Shown: positions 1 to 6,395 of the stretch, one piece after another
Numbering within the stretch: position 1 is the first letter of the stretch
How the letters are laid out: each line of letters opens with the position of its first letter
Source: Clostridia bacterium
GTDB taxonomy: Bacteria > Bacillota > Clostridia > Oscillospirales > CAG-272
Reading direction: 5' to 3'
Length of the DNA stretch: 8,446 nucleotides
Assembly (NCBI GenBank): GCA_900769475.1
Contig: CAAGGQ010000219.1
Coordinates: 1-8,446, forward strand
Position numbers and translations under genes: made by a program
Notes under the pieces: model-generated
Seen by the model: the letters and a program-made list of their open reading frames with translations, nothing else
Databases searched by the model: none
Told to the model about the DNA's origin: nothing

Positions 1-8
1 AAAAACAA

Positions 9-33
9 GAAGCTGCGTCATTAAAGCAGCTTC
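9..33 (-). terminator. Rho-independent terminator hairpin, minus strand
   Basis: An 8-bp perfect stem (GAAGCTGC/GCAGCTTC) encloses a 9-nt loop. Read on the minus strand it is followed by TTGTTTTT. It is the second of two hairpins met by transcripts leaving the AraC regulator at 213-1064, so it probably backs up the one at 48-83. Nothing left of it is visible, so it could also serve a gene outside the window. Confidence 0.55.
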
Positions 34-47
34 AAAATCAAAAAACG

Positions 48-83
48 TATCGTAGCCTTGAAGTAAAATTCATAGCTACGATA
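48..83. terminator. Bidirectional terminator hairpin downstream of the AraC regulator
   Basis: A 9-bp stem (TATCGTAGC/GCTACGATA) has an 18-nt apical region that can itself pair weakly (TGAA/TTCA). A T-run follows on both strands: ATTTTTT on plus and ACGTTTTTT on minus. This suits termination of the AraC gene read leftward and of any gene entering from the left. The 129 bases from 84 to 212, between this hairpin and the AraC stop codon, are AT-rich and show no other feature. Confidence 0.65.
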
Positions 84-212
84 TTTTTTAGGATTACAGG
101 TATTTTCTGTAGCGGACACCGGTCCCTACTTTGAGTAATTTCAAATATTTTCATTGATCGATCTATTCTCTGAAAATTAAATTTCCTTAGACCGGTTGCT
201 AAATAAAATTTC

Positions 213-1064
213 TTATATCTCCCGATTCCTTTGCTTGTACTGATGCGGCGTGACCTTCATGATGCGGTTAAAGGTGCGAATAAAACTCGAACAATCGGAA
301 AATCCCGACCGATAACAAGCTTCCGTCACTAAAGCCCCCGTGTTCAAAAGTGCCGCCGCTCGGTTCACACGGTATTCGGTCAGATATTGATATACGGAAC
401 GCCCCATATACATCTTGAAGATTTTGGAAAGATAGACCGTGCTGCACCCTACCCGTTGCGCAAGTTCACTCACTGTTATTTTTTCGTAATAGTGTTTGGT
501 GAGATATTCCACCGTCCTCTGAACAATGGGAGTCCCCAGCGGCACAGACGATACCTGTTGGGGATTGGAATAAAGCTCGGTAAAAAGCAAAAGCAGATTC
601 AGAATCAAAGAGAACGCTTGCATTTCGTCATGGACGTCATCCCTCTTGGAAAACACGGCGAGTTTCTCGGCTGCTTCCAAAATTTTCGTCTTTTCCTCAA
701 AGTTCCCCCGAATACAGTTTGTCCGATCCTCTGCCACAGATGCAAAAAGCTTTGAAAACGGCGGATATTCCGTCTCTACACGGCGCAAAAAATCTTTGGA
801 AAGAAAAATATTCAAAAAACGAAAATGTCCTTCAAAAGCAAACCTTCCGAAATGCACCTCGTTTGGCGCATAGAGAGAAACATCCCCCCGTTTGCCGCCT
901 ACAAGTCGGTCATTCATCACCCCGTACAATCCGTCAGTTAGATGAATACTGATCTTGGGATCGTCATAGATCACAATTCCGTTGTCGGTTGCCGTGTGCT
1001 CGCATTCGGTATAGGTTACAGTCACCCTTCCCAAATCAAAGACATTAAAGCTTCTTTGATCCAT
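213..1064 (-). CDS. AraC-family transcriptional regulator, N-terminal sensing domain
   Basis: This is a 283-residue DNA-binding regulator of the AraC/XylS family, the usual length for members with an N-terminal sugar-sensing domain. The C-terminus carries the two family helix-turn-helix units: HTH1 at about residues 196-217 (TVSELAQRVGCSTVYLSKIF) and HTH2 at about 245-267 (EACYRSGFSDCSSFIRTF), ending in the typical TPHQYK. Residues 1-100 look like the beta-rich arm/cupin region (APNEVHFGRF), but the usual HxH pair is not obvious. The start ATG at 1064 has AAAGGACGAGG just upstream. The gene is divergent from the YgjV::GH99-like membrane protein, with a 118-bp shared gap, so it is the likely local regulator of that gene (inference). 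The effector is unknown. Base composition is AT-richer than the AraC genes to the right. Confidence 0.93.
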   Translation of the reverse strand: MDQRSFNVFDLGRVTVTYTECEHTATDNGIVIYDDPKISIHLTDGLYGVMNDRLVGGKRGDVSLYAPNEVHFGRFAFEGHFRFLNIFLSKDFLRRVETEYPPFSKLFASVAEDRTNCIRGNFEEKTKILEAAEKLAVFSKRDDVHDEMQAFSLILNLLLLFTELYSNPQQVSSVPLGTPIVQRTVEYLTKHYYEKITVSELAQRVGCSTVYLSKIFKMYMGRSVYQYLTEYRVNRAAALLNTGALVTEACYRSGFSDCSSFIRTFNRIMKVTPHQYKQRNREI

Positions 1065-1113
1065 ATCCTCGTCCTTTGTTTTTGATTTTCATATTTTTTG
1101 TATAAAATAGTGC

Positions 1114-1142
1114 TATTTAGCGAAATAAATGTGTGATATAAT
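1114..1142 (+). promoter_or_regulatory. Promoter of the YgjV::GH99-like gene with extended -10
   Basis: A perfect TATAAT at 1137-1142 is preceded by TG at 1134-1135, giving an extended -10 (TGATATAAT). The region 17 bp upstream (1114-1119, TATTTA) is a poor -35, as expected for an extended -10 or activator-dependent promoter. It overlaps the palindrome AAATAGTGCTATTT (1105-1118), a possible operator. The predicted transcript start near 1149 leaves a leader of about 34 nt before the ATG at 1183. Confidence 0.6.
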
Positions 1143-1169
1143 AATATCATACATCAATAAAAAAGTCAA
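1141..1169 (-). promoter_or_regulatory. Promoter of the AraC regulator, overlapping the divergent promoter
   Basis: On the minus strand TTGACT (1164-1169) is followed after 17 bp by TATTAT (1141-1146), with TG one base upstream of the -10. This is a strong sigma-A-like match. Its -10 shares two bases with the plus-strand -10 at 1137-1142, so RNA polymerase probably cannot occupy both at once. Transcription would start near 1134, about 70 nt before the AraC start codon. Confidence 0.6.
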
Positions 1170-1182
1170 GAGGAAGTGTTTT

Positions 1183-2718
1183 ATGGAAGCAACGGCTTTT
1201 CTTTTGGGAGCTTTGGGAATTTTACTCAACCTCACCATCTATCAGCAGACCACATCCAAACGAGTTCTGTTATTCAAGCTTCTTTCTGATATCGTTTGGG
1301 CGATGCAATATCTTTTTCTCGGTGCATACACAGGCTTTTGCATTGGCTGTATTGCAATCCTGAGAGAAGCCACCTTCTATAAGATCAACCGAAAAAGCCA
1401 TACGGGCATGGTGTGTCTTGGCATTTTCACCATCGTGGCCATTCTCTCGGCAATCTTTACATGGAAATCTCCAATCTCCGTTTTGCCTGCAATTGCATCT
1501 GTAATTTCAGTATTCGGCTTTTATTTTGCCATTCCAAGGCTTTCGAGGATCCTCTCCCTTCCCATCTCTCTTTGTATGGGAATCTATTCCTTTGGAGTGG
1601 AATCGGTCATGGGAGTCGCAAATGAAATCATAACCGTCATCTCCGCAGCTATCGGCATCATTTGGATCGATCTTTTGAAGAAGCAGAGCAAAAAAAAAGC
1701 CCCCGTCAGAGTCAGTGCCGTCAACTGGGACTGTTCCCTCCCCTCGGATACCTATTTTGGATATCATCAAACAAGAACTCTTTCACCGCAAAAATACAGA
1801 TCGATCACCCCTTTCTACGCCGATATTTTGAGGGAGGACAAGATCGATTATCACGTCAGAACCCAAGAAGAATACGACAAAGAATTGGGATACGCTATAC
1901 AAGCCGGCATCGACTATTTTTCCTACGTGTTCTACCCCGATGCAGGATCAAAAACCCATGTCCCCACATCCTCCTCGGATTGCTCCCACAAGGTTTATGA
2001 ATTGAACTACGCACGCAAAATGCACCAAAACAGTAAGTTGAGGAAAAAAATCGGAATAGCAGCGATCATGGGATCTCACCCCTTCGCCGAGGAAGATTAT
2101 TTAGAACTTGCCGTACTTTTGAAGCAGCCCTATTATGAAAAAATCAAGGGGCGTCCCATTGTTTATCTGTTCAGACGAATCAATCAAGAGGAAATGGAAC
2201 AAGTCCGAAACGCAGTCAAAAAAGTAGGCGGCAAGCAACCTCTGTTCATCGTTATGTTCAACCGCCTTCCCCAACACGCAGATTACTGTTTGGTGGACGG
2301 CATTTCGGCGTATGCTTGCACAAGAGGTGACATAGAAACCTATACCGAGCTTCTTGAAGGATCACTCCAAGATAACGAGGAACACGCTCAAAAGCATGAA
2401 TTTGCAATTCCTCTGTTCACCACAGGGTGGAATCCCGCTCCGAGAATGGATATTCCCTCTCCTTGGGTCAATTATCGACATAACAGATATGCCAAAGGCG
2501 CCACCGCAGACGAGCTGCGCGAAGGAGCAAAAAAATTCTCTGTATGGATCAAAGAATCCTTGGCGGATCGTTTTTCGGGACATATCATGATGTTTGCGTG
2601 GAACGAATTTGAGGAGGGAGGTTGGATCTGCCCCACCTACAACGAGGATCTTTCCATCAATACCGAACGTGTCACCGCAATTTCGGAGATCATAAAGAGC
2701 TGGAAGGAAGAACTGTAA
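1183..2718 (+). CDS. Membrane protein: YgjV-like domain fused to GH99/WbsX-like domain
   Basis: This is a 511-residue two-part protein. Residues 1-167 hold about seven hydrophobic segments (near 4-20, 28-46, 47-61, 75-93, 97-117, 124-140, 146-165) and resemble the Imp-YgjV inner-membrane family, whose role is not well established. The positive-inside rule (SKR at 25-27, KINRK at 67-71, RLSR at 119-122, KKQSKKK at 166-172) predicts an outside N-terminus and a cytoplasmic C-terminus. Residues from about 190 to 511 resemble the glycoside hydrolase 99-like/WbsX family. FAWNEFEEGGW (471-481) contains WNExxEG, placing E475 and E478 like the acid pair of GH99 enzymes. The start at 1183 is chosen for AAGAGGAAG (1168-1176); an in-frame ATG at 1129 lies ahead of the -10 box and is not used. 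The domain could be a hydrolase or, as in WbsX, a glycan-synthesis protein. Domain identities are from recognition, not from a search. Confidence 0.85.
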   Translation: MEATAFLLGALGILLNLTIYQQTTSKRVLLFKLLSDIVWAMQYLFLGAYTGFCIGCIAILREATFYKINRKSHTGMVCLGIFTIVAILSAIFTWKSPISVLPAIASVISVFGFYFAIPRLSRILSLPISLCMGIYSFGVESVMGVANEIITVISAAIGIIWIDLLKKQSKKKAPVRVSAVNWDCSLPSDTYFGYHQTRTLSPQKYRSITPFYADILREDKIDYHVRTQEEYDKELGYAIQAGIDYFSYVFYPDAGSKTHVPTSSSDCSHKVYELNYARKMHQNSKLRKKIGIAAIMGSHPFAEEDYLELAVLLKQPYYEKIKGRPIVYLFRRINQEEMEQVRNAVKKVGGKQPLFIVMFNRLPQHADYCLVDGISAYACTRGDIETYTELLEGSLQDNEEHAQKHEFAIPLFTTGWNPAPRMDIPSPWVNYRHNRYAKGATADELREGAKKFSVWIKESLADRFSGHIMMFAWNEFEEGGWICPTYNEDLSINTERVTAISEIIKSWKEEL

Positions 2719-2742
2719 AAAAGCAAATAAAAAGATTCCGTC

Positions 2743-3594
2743 TCAATCACACAGGTTCACAGCGTCGTTATCTTTGATTTCCCTGCCGTTCTTATATTCG
2801 TTGGGAGTCATGTAAAAGCGCTTTTTGAACAACCGGATAAAGTTGGAATCATCCGAAAATCCCGCCTCCATGCCCGCCGAGAGCACGCTCTTCCCTTCCC
2901 GCAACAATCTTCGGGCATGGGCCAAACGCTTGCCCTCCAAGTAAAGCTTTGGGGTGGTTTGCAGGTACTTTCGAAACAGACGGTTCAGGGTGCTTTGGCT
3001 GAGATAGTAGGTATCGGTAAAATACTGCAGATCCCGGATCCCGGCAAAATGCTCGTTGATGTCGTCCAGGATCTCCCGCAACAGCGGAGGCAGATCTCGC
3101 TCCCGATGTTCGTTGGGGGTATTCCGCCGCAGGATGTCCAATAGCTCCAGGGTGCGGTAAAAGCGGCGATGCTCCGCCCCAGGGGCATCTTCACCGCACA
3201 ACTCCTCGTACAACTCTTCGAGACGCTCCTTCTCCGGAGCCGAGGGCGAGATGAGATTTCCCTTTCCCATTCCGTGGGCAAGAAATTCCTCAAACAATCC
3301 CTCTGAGGAAACATCGAACCAAAAGCAAAGATGCTTGTGCACTGTGGGCTCGGGGAGCACGCAGTTGTGCAGCTCGTTGGGCTTGCTCACGATCACGTCC
3401 CCTGCCTGCAGATCGTACAGGCGGTTCTCCACCATAAAGGACGCCTTTCCCTCCAGAAGCACGTAGATCTCCAGATCGTCGTGTACGTGGGGAGGAAAGA
3501 TTCGCGCCTCCACCGGCTGGGGATCCTTTGCGCAATAGTAGCGCATCCGCAATCCGGGAATCGCCGGATACTGCAACCGATAATGGTTTTCCAT
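2743..3594 (-). CDS. AraC-family transcriptional regulator with N-terminal cupin
   Basis: This 283-residue AraC/XylS regulator is the last gene of the minus-strand operon, 33 nt after the GH99-like gene, with its own AAGGAGA binding site. The cupin domain is clear: HVHDDLEIYVLLEG (36-49) supplies the HxH...E pattern, and GDVIVSKPNELHN (65-77) the second cupin motif. HTH1 lies near 188-210 and HTH2 near 236-258 (AGFSDDSNFIRLFKKRF), followed by MTPNEYKNG. Regulators of this architecture usually sense a small sugar or its derivative in the cytoplasm. Its place in the operon suggests feedback control of the same pathway (inference). Its stop faces the stop of the YgjV::GH99-like gene across 24 bp, in which I see no convincing terminator. 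Confidence 0.93.
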   Translation of the reverse strand: MENHYRLQYPAIPGLRMRYYCAKDPQPVEARIFPPHVHDDLEIYVLLEGKASFMVENRLYDLQAGDVIVSKPNELHNCVLPEPTVHKHLCFWFDVSSEGLFEEFLAHGMGKGNLISPSAPEKERLEELYEELCGEDAPGAEHRRFYRTLELLDILRRNTPNEHRERDLPPLLREILDDINEHFAGIRDLQYFTDTYYLSQSTLNRLFRKYLQTTPKLYLEGKRLAHARRLLREGKSVLSAGMEAGFSDDSNFIRLFKKRFYMTPNEYKNGREIKDNDAVNLCD

Positions 3595-3627
3595 AAAATC
3601 TCCTTCTCCGCCGTTAGAACAGAAGTG

Positions 3628-4821
3628 TCAGGCCTTGGGATGGGCCTCCACCCCCGAAAGGTCGGGCTCCTCCCATTGAGTATTCACTCCGCCCGTGCCG
3701 ATCTGCCCGGGCATACGGTAGTCGGGCAAATTATCCCGCAGGGTGTACTCCTCCCGCACCGCCTGGAGATAACCGAAACCAAACTCTACGCCGGGGGAAA
3801 GATAATGCCCCTCGTCCCACTCGTTCCAGTTATCCAGCATCACCATCTTCTTGGCGATACAATCCTCCTCAATGCCGTCGGTCATGGCACGGATCGACCG
3901 TAGAAGTCGGCGGTAATCCTCGGGAGAGAGCTTCCAAAGCAAGGGATTCCGCTCCCGCGTGTACATATGCGGCATGGATGTAAAGCGAGGGGTGGGATCC
4001 CACATGCAGGACGCCGTGGGAACGAAGAAATCCGACGCCACCTCAAAGCGCGCCTGCATCCGCTCCAGCTGAGTCTGCAGGATCTGCTCGTCGCTCAGCC
4101 CCGGGGTCTTGATGGACCAGGCGTAGGCAAAGCTGAAATCGTAGCCTCCCGCACGGAATTCCTCCAGGCGGGTAAGATCCTCCTTGCGGTATTCCACCGC
4201 AAAGATCATGCCGTCAAAGCCGTGCTCGCGAGCCACGGCGCGGCAGGCGTCAAAGGCCTTTTTCTGCGCCTCCACGCCTCCCAGGCAATCCCGCAGCTGA
4301 TCCTGATAATCGTACACGAACAGCACGGGACAGTTGTTGATCTTCAGATAATTCTCCTTGGAGAAGTATTCCTCGATCCAAAAGGGCATGAGATTTTGGG
4401 TTAGGTCCGCAAGACCTGCCGCGGCACCCCAGTTGTTTTGCGCCTCAAACATAATGGCAAACTGCATCTGCTTGGCGTAGCGCGCCTTGAGGAAGCCCTC
4501 GTGCAGGCTCTCCCCCAACCGCAGGGCCGCCGTGGTGAGCGGCTTGCCCATGTTGTCCTTCTTGCGGTACCAGCAGTAGATGAAGCAGTTGATGCCATGC
4601 TCCAGCGCCCACTTGATCTCCCAATCGACCAGCACCGGGCTATCGCCGTCGTAGTACCCAATCAAGGGCGTGCGCTCGGGATACCCGTGAAGATCGTCGA
4701 AGCCGTTGTGAAGTCCCGCCGCCCCTCGTTTCCAGGAGGGATAGTAATGCGCCGCCACGATGCGGTCGGTGGTTGCCGGCTTGGGTGCGGGAACGTAATC
4801 GTACAAATGGATGTTATACAT
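3628..4821 (-). CDS. Soluble GH99/WbsX-like family protein, probable glycoside-active enzyme
   Basis: This 397-residue protein resembles the glycoside hydrolase 99-like (WbsX-type) TIM-barrel family. AHYYPSW (24-30) is the usual first-strand motif. EIKWALEHGINCFIYCWY (68-85) is the family's stretch on a human-like 'follow' strand. NWNEWDEGHY (331-340) contains WNExxEG, so E334 and E337 match the paired acids of GH99 endo-mannanases/mannosidases. There is no signal peptide or membrane segment, so it should act in the cytoplasm, unlike typical secreted polysaccharidases. The ATG at 4821 overlaps the end of the isomerase gene by 8 nt, and its GGAG binding site lies inside that gene, so translation is probably coupled. 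Partnership with a sugar isomerase favours breakdown of a small imported glycoside over polysaccharide synthesis (inference). The substrate is unknown, and some WbsX-like proteins are annotated as glycosyltransferases. Confidence 0.87.
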   Translation of the reverse strand: MYNIHLYDYVPAPKPATTDRIVAAHYYPSWKRGAAGLHNGFDDLHGYPERTPLIGYYDGDSPVLVDWEIKWALEHGINCFIYCWYRKKDNMGKPLTTAALRLGESLHEGFLKARYAKQMQFAIMFEAQNNWGAAAGLADLTQNLMPFWIEEYFSKENYLKINNCPVLFVYDYQDQLRDCLGGVEAQKKAFDACRAVAREHGFDGMIFAVEYRKEDLTRLEEFRAGGYDFSFAYAWSIKTPGLSDEQILQTQLERMQARFEVASDFFVPTASCMWDPTPRFTSMPHMYTRERNPLLWKLSPEDYRRLLRSIRAMTDGIEEDCIAKKMVMLDNWNEWDEGHYLSPGVEFGFGYLQAVREEYTLRDNLPDYRMPGQIGTGGVNTQWEEPDLSGVEAHPKA

Positions 4822-6274
4822 TCTTCTTTTCTCCTACGAACACGGTTTCCAACCCCAGGGCCTTGCCCAGCTTGACCAGGGTGGAGCCGTAACGGCCGGT
4901 GCCCAGGGCAAAGTGATGGGTGGGGCCTGCCATGCACCATTCCTTCACAAAGCTCACCGTATCAGGGGCAAAGGAGGCGCGGGTATTGGTATTCCCCGTG
5001 GCGGGAATGGGTCCCTCGTTGGAAACGCCCTCGCCGATGATAAAGCGGAAAGCGCCGTTGCCATCCTGGTTGATGCCCAGCATGGTGAAGGGACCGGTTT
5101 TGAGATTGAATTCCACCGAGGCACCGCTGCCATCCTTGCCGTGATACTTCTTCAGACTGCGAAGCACCGGCTTTCCGTTGGCCAGCTGAATGTGATGGGG
5201 ACCATCGTGTCCCACCAGAATACAATCGCCGTCAAAATCAAAGGGATGAAGCTCGGCAAAGCTGCCGCCAATGCCAATGGCGTCCAGGATCATCATGGCC
5301 ACGCAGGTCTTGATGTCATATTCCCCACACATGGGAATGCCGCGGGCAATGAGAATGGAGTTTCCAACGATGAGGGAGGATGCGATCTTTCGATTCTCGC
5401 TCCCCTCGGCACCGGCGTAGAAGTAGGCCAAGCCGTCCAGATCATAGGACAGACGCAACCGCTCCAGCGCCGCTGAGCATTTGGCGGCCTCAAAGAGATC
5501 GGCCTCGGTCAGCTTCATGGTCACGGGGTCGCTCTTGGGCTCGGGCATATCGAACTCCCGACGGATCAGTGCGATCTGCTCGTCGATCTCCTCTTGGGTG
5601 ACCTTGCGATACTCCACTGCCAGGTCATCCACCTCCAACAGGGGCACGTGTACCCCAAAGGCGTTGTAGATCAGAGTGGGATCGGTGTGCATATCGTACA
5701 TAGCCTCCAGAACGTGACCCATAAGGCCGATGCGAGCACCGTGCAACCGATGCAACGCCTTGGCAATGGTGCACCACTCCCGAATCTCCTCCTGCGCCCG
5801 GGCATCCCCGTAGAGCTTGCCGATGATCACGTCCTGAATGGTGCGATTCATCTTGGCGGCCACGCCGTAGAACTCGGGAACCGAGCAAATATTGTCATTT
5901 TCCAACTGCATAAAGGTGTTGGCTCTTTCGTAGTCCAGAGCACTGCGGGGCTGAAGCGCCACCAGCACCATGGGAGCCAGATCGGCACAGAGCACGGGAG
6001 CGAATACCGAGGAGGTGGCATAGGTGATCATGTTACAAAAGATCAGGGAAACACCGCCGCGACGCAACGTGTCGGCGGCGGCCATGCCTTGGGCACTGGT
6101 CTCCACGATACCGGCATCCACAATCTCCACGCCGTTTTGCTCCAACAGCTTTATAAATTCTTGGTGATAGCCGAAAAGGTTATCCATAAGCCCCGGGAAC
6201 TGTCCCCGATAGGTTCCGTGGGCCACTGCAAATACGCCCACCGTGGTTTTTTTAGAGGGAATCCGTTCGATCAT
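4814..6274 (-). CDS. L-fucose/L-arabinose isomerase-family protein
   Basis: This 486-residue cytoplasmic enzyme has the length and layout of the L-arabinose/L-fucose isomerase superfamily, which interconverts aldoses and ketoses with a divalent metal, usually Mn2+. The N-terminal part (10-110) looks like the Rossmann-type domain. CGEYDIKT (316-323) aligns with the GEGDWKT motif of AraA, making E318 the likely first metal ligand. SFAELHPFDFDGD (338-350), LVGHDGPHH (353-361) and GPTHHFALG (450-458) supply E341, H356 and H453/H454 as the probable others (by analogy with AraA). The start at 6274 is chosen because AAAGGAG sits upstream; an in-frame ATG at 6370 lies beyond the promoter. It is first in the operon with the GH99-like gene and an AraC gene. 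Similarity to AraA is too general to name the sugar, so no symbol is given. Confidence 0.88.
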   Translation of the reverse strand: MIERIPSKKTTVGVFAVAHGTYRGQFPGLMDNLFGYHQEFIKLLEQNGVEIVDAGIVETSAQGMAAADTLRRGGVSLIFCNMITYATSSVFAPVLCADLAPMVLVALQPRSALDYERANTFMQLENDNICSVPEFYGVAAKMNRTIQDVIIGKLYGDARAQEEIREWCTIAKALHRLHGARIGLMGHVLEAMYDMHTDPTLIYNAFGVHVPLLEVDDLAVEYRKVTQEEIDEQIALIRREFDMPEPKSDPVTMKLTEADLFEAAKCSAALERLRLSYDLDGLAYFYAGAEGSENRKIASSLIVGNSILIARGIPMCGEYDIKTCVAMMILDAIGIGGSFAELHPFDFDGDCILVGHDGPHHIQLANGKPVLRSLKKYHGKDGSGASVEFNLKTGPFTMLGINQDGNGAFRFIIGEGVSNEGPIPATGNTNTRASFAPDTVSFVKEWCMAGPTHHFALGTGRYGSTLVKLGKALGLETVFVGEKKNV

Positions 6275-6305
6275 AAAAAACTCCTTTGTTTTTTCATATT
6301 TCCCC

Positions 6306-6334
6306 TTGATTATATCACGCTTTTGTGGTTTAAT
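6306..6334 (+). promoter_or_regulatory. Possible promoter of the AraC regulator at 6396
   Basis: TTGATT (6306-6311) is followed after 17 bp by TTTAAT (6329-6334), matching the consensus at 4/6 and 5/6. Transcription would start near 6341, just before the 21-bp-spaced repeats. It overlaps the isomerase promoter on the other strand. This is the best candidate in the gap but only moderate. Confidence 0.35.
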
Positions 6335-6337
6335 AAA
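6309..6337 (-). promoter_or_regulatory. Promoter of the isomerase operon, extended -10 with weak -35
   Basis: On the minus strand TATAAT (6309-6314) is preceded by TG (6316-6317), giving TGATATAAT. With a 17-bp spacer the -35 (6332-6337, TTTATT) is poor, which suits dependence on an activator. Transcription would start near 6301, leaving a leader of about 27 nt. The ten bases GTGATATAAT are identical to those at the YgjV::GH99-like promoter (1133-1142). Confidence 0.65.
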
Positions 6338-6346
6338 GTGAGAATG

Positions 6347-6378
6347 CAAACCAAATGTTGTCAAAAACAAACCGAATG
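6347..6378. promoter_or_regulatory. Two 11-bp direct repeats 21 bp apart: probable AraC-family operator
   Basis: CAAACCAAATG (6347-6357) and CAAACCGAATG (6368-6378) match at 10 of 11 positions and start exactly 21 bp apart, two helical turns. AraC-family proteins with two monomers classically bind such same-face direct repeats. The repeats lie just upstream of the weak -35 of the isomerase operon, roughly -46 to -77 from its predicted start. They are also just downstream of the possible promoter of the AraC gene at 6396. That placement would allow activation of the operon and repression of the regulator by one complex (inference). Confidence 0.6.
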
Positions 6379-6395
6379 AAACAGAAGGAGGCTCT

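Noticed and set aside
1129..1182. Upstream ATG extending the YgjV::GH99-like protein by 18 residues
   Set aside because: It lies ahead of the -10 box, so it would not be in the transcript, and the extension MCDIIISYINKK lacks a binding site. The ATG at 1183 has AAGAGGAAG.
2719..2742. Terminator between the convergent stop codons
   Set aside because: Only a 4-bp stem (GATT/AATC) before a T5 run on the minus strand can be drawn; too weak to call.
6359..6364. TTGACA on the minus strand between the two direct repeats, as a -35 for the isomerase operon
   Set aside because: At 17 bp spacing the -10 would be TCACTT, a poor match; the extended -10 at 6309-6317 is much better. TTGACA may matter for a minor start but is not called.
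6275..6370. Upstream ATG extending the isomerase by 32 residues
   Set aside because: It starts upstream of the extended -10 at 6309-6317 and covers the operator repeats; the ATG at 6274 has AAAGGAG.
5594..6379. 261-codon plus-strand open frame antisense to the isomerase gene (also 4811-5476 and 3331-3903)
   Set aside because: These are long only because the coding strand is GC-rich. They lack recognisable domains, and the opposite frame has clear family motifs and a ribosome binding site.
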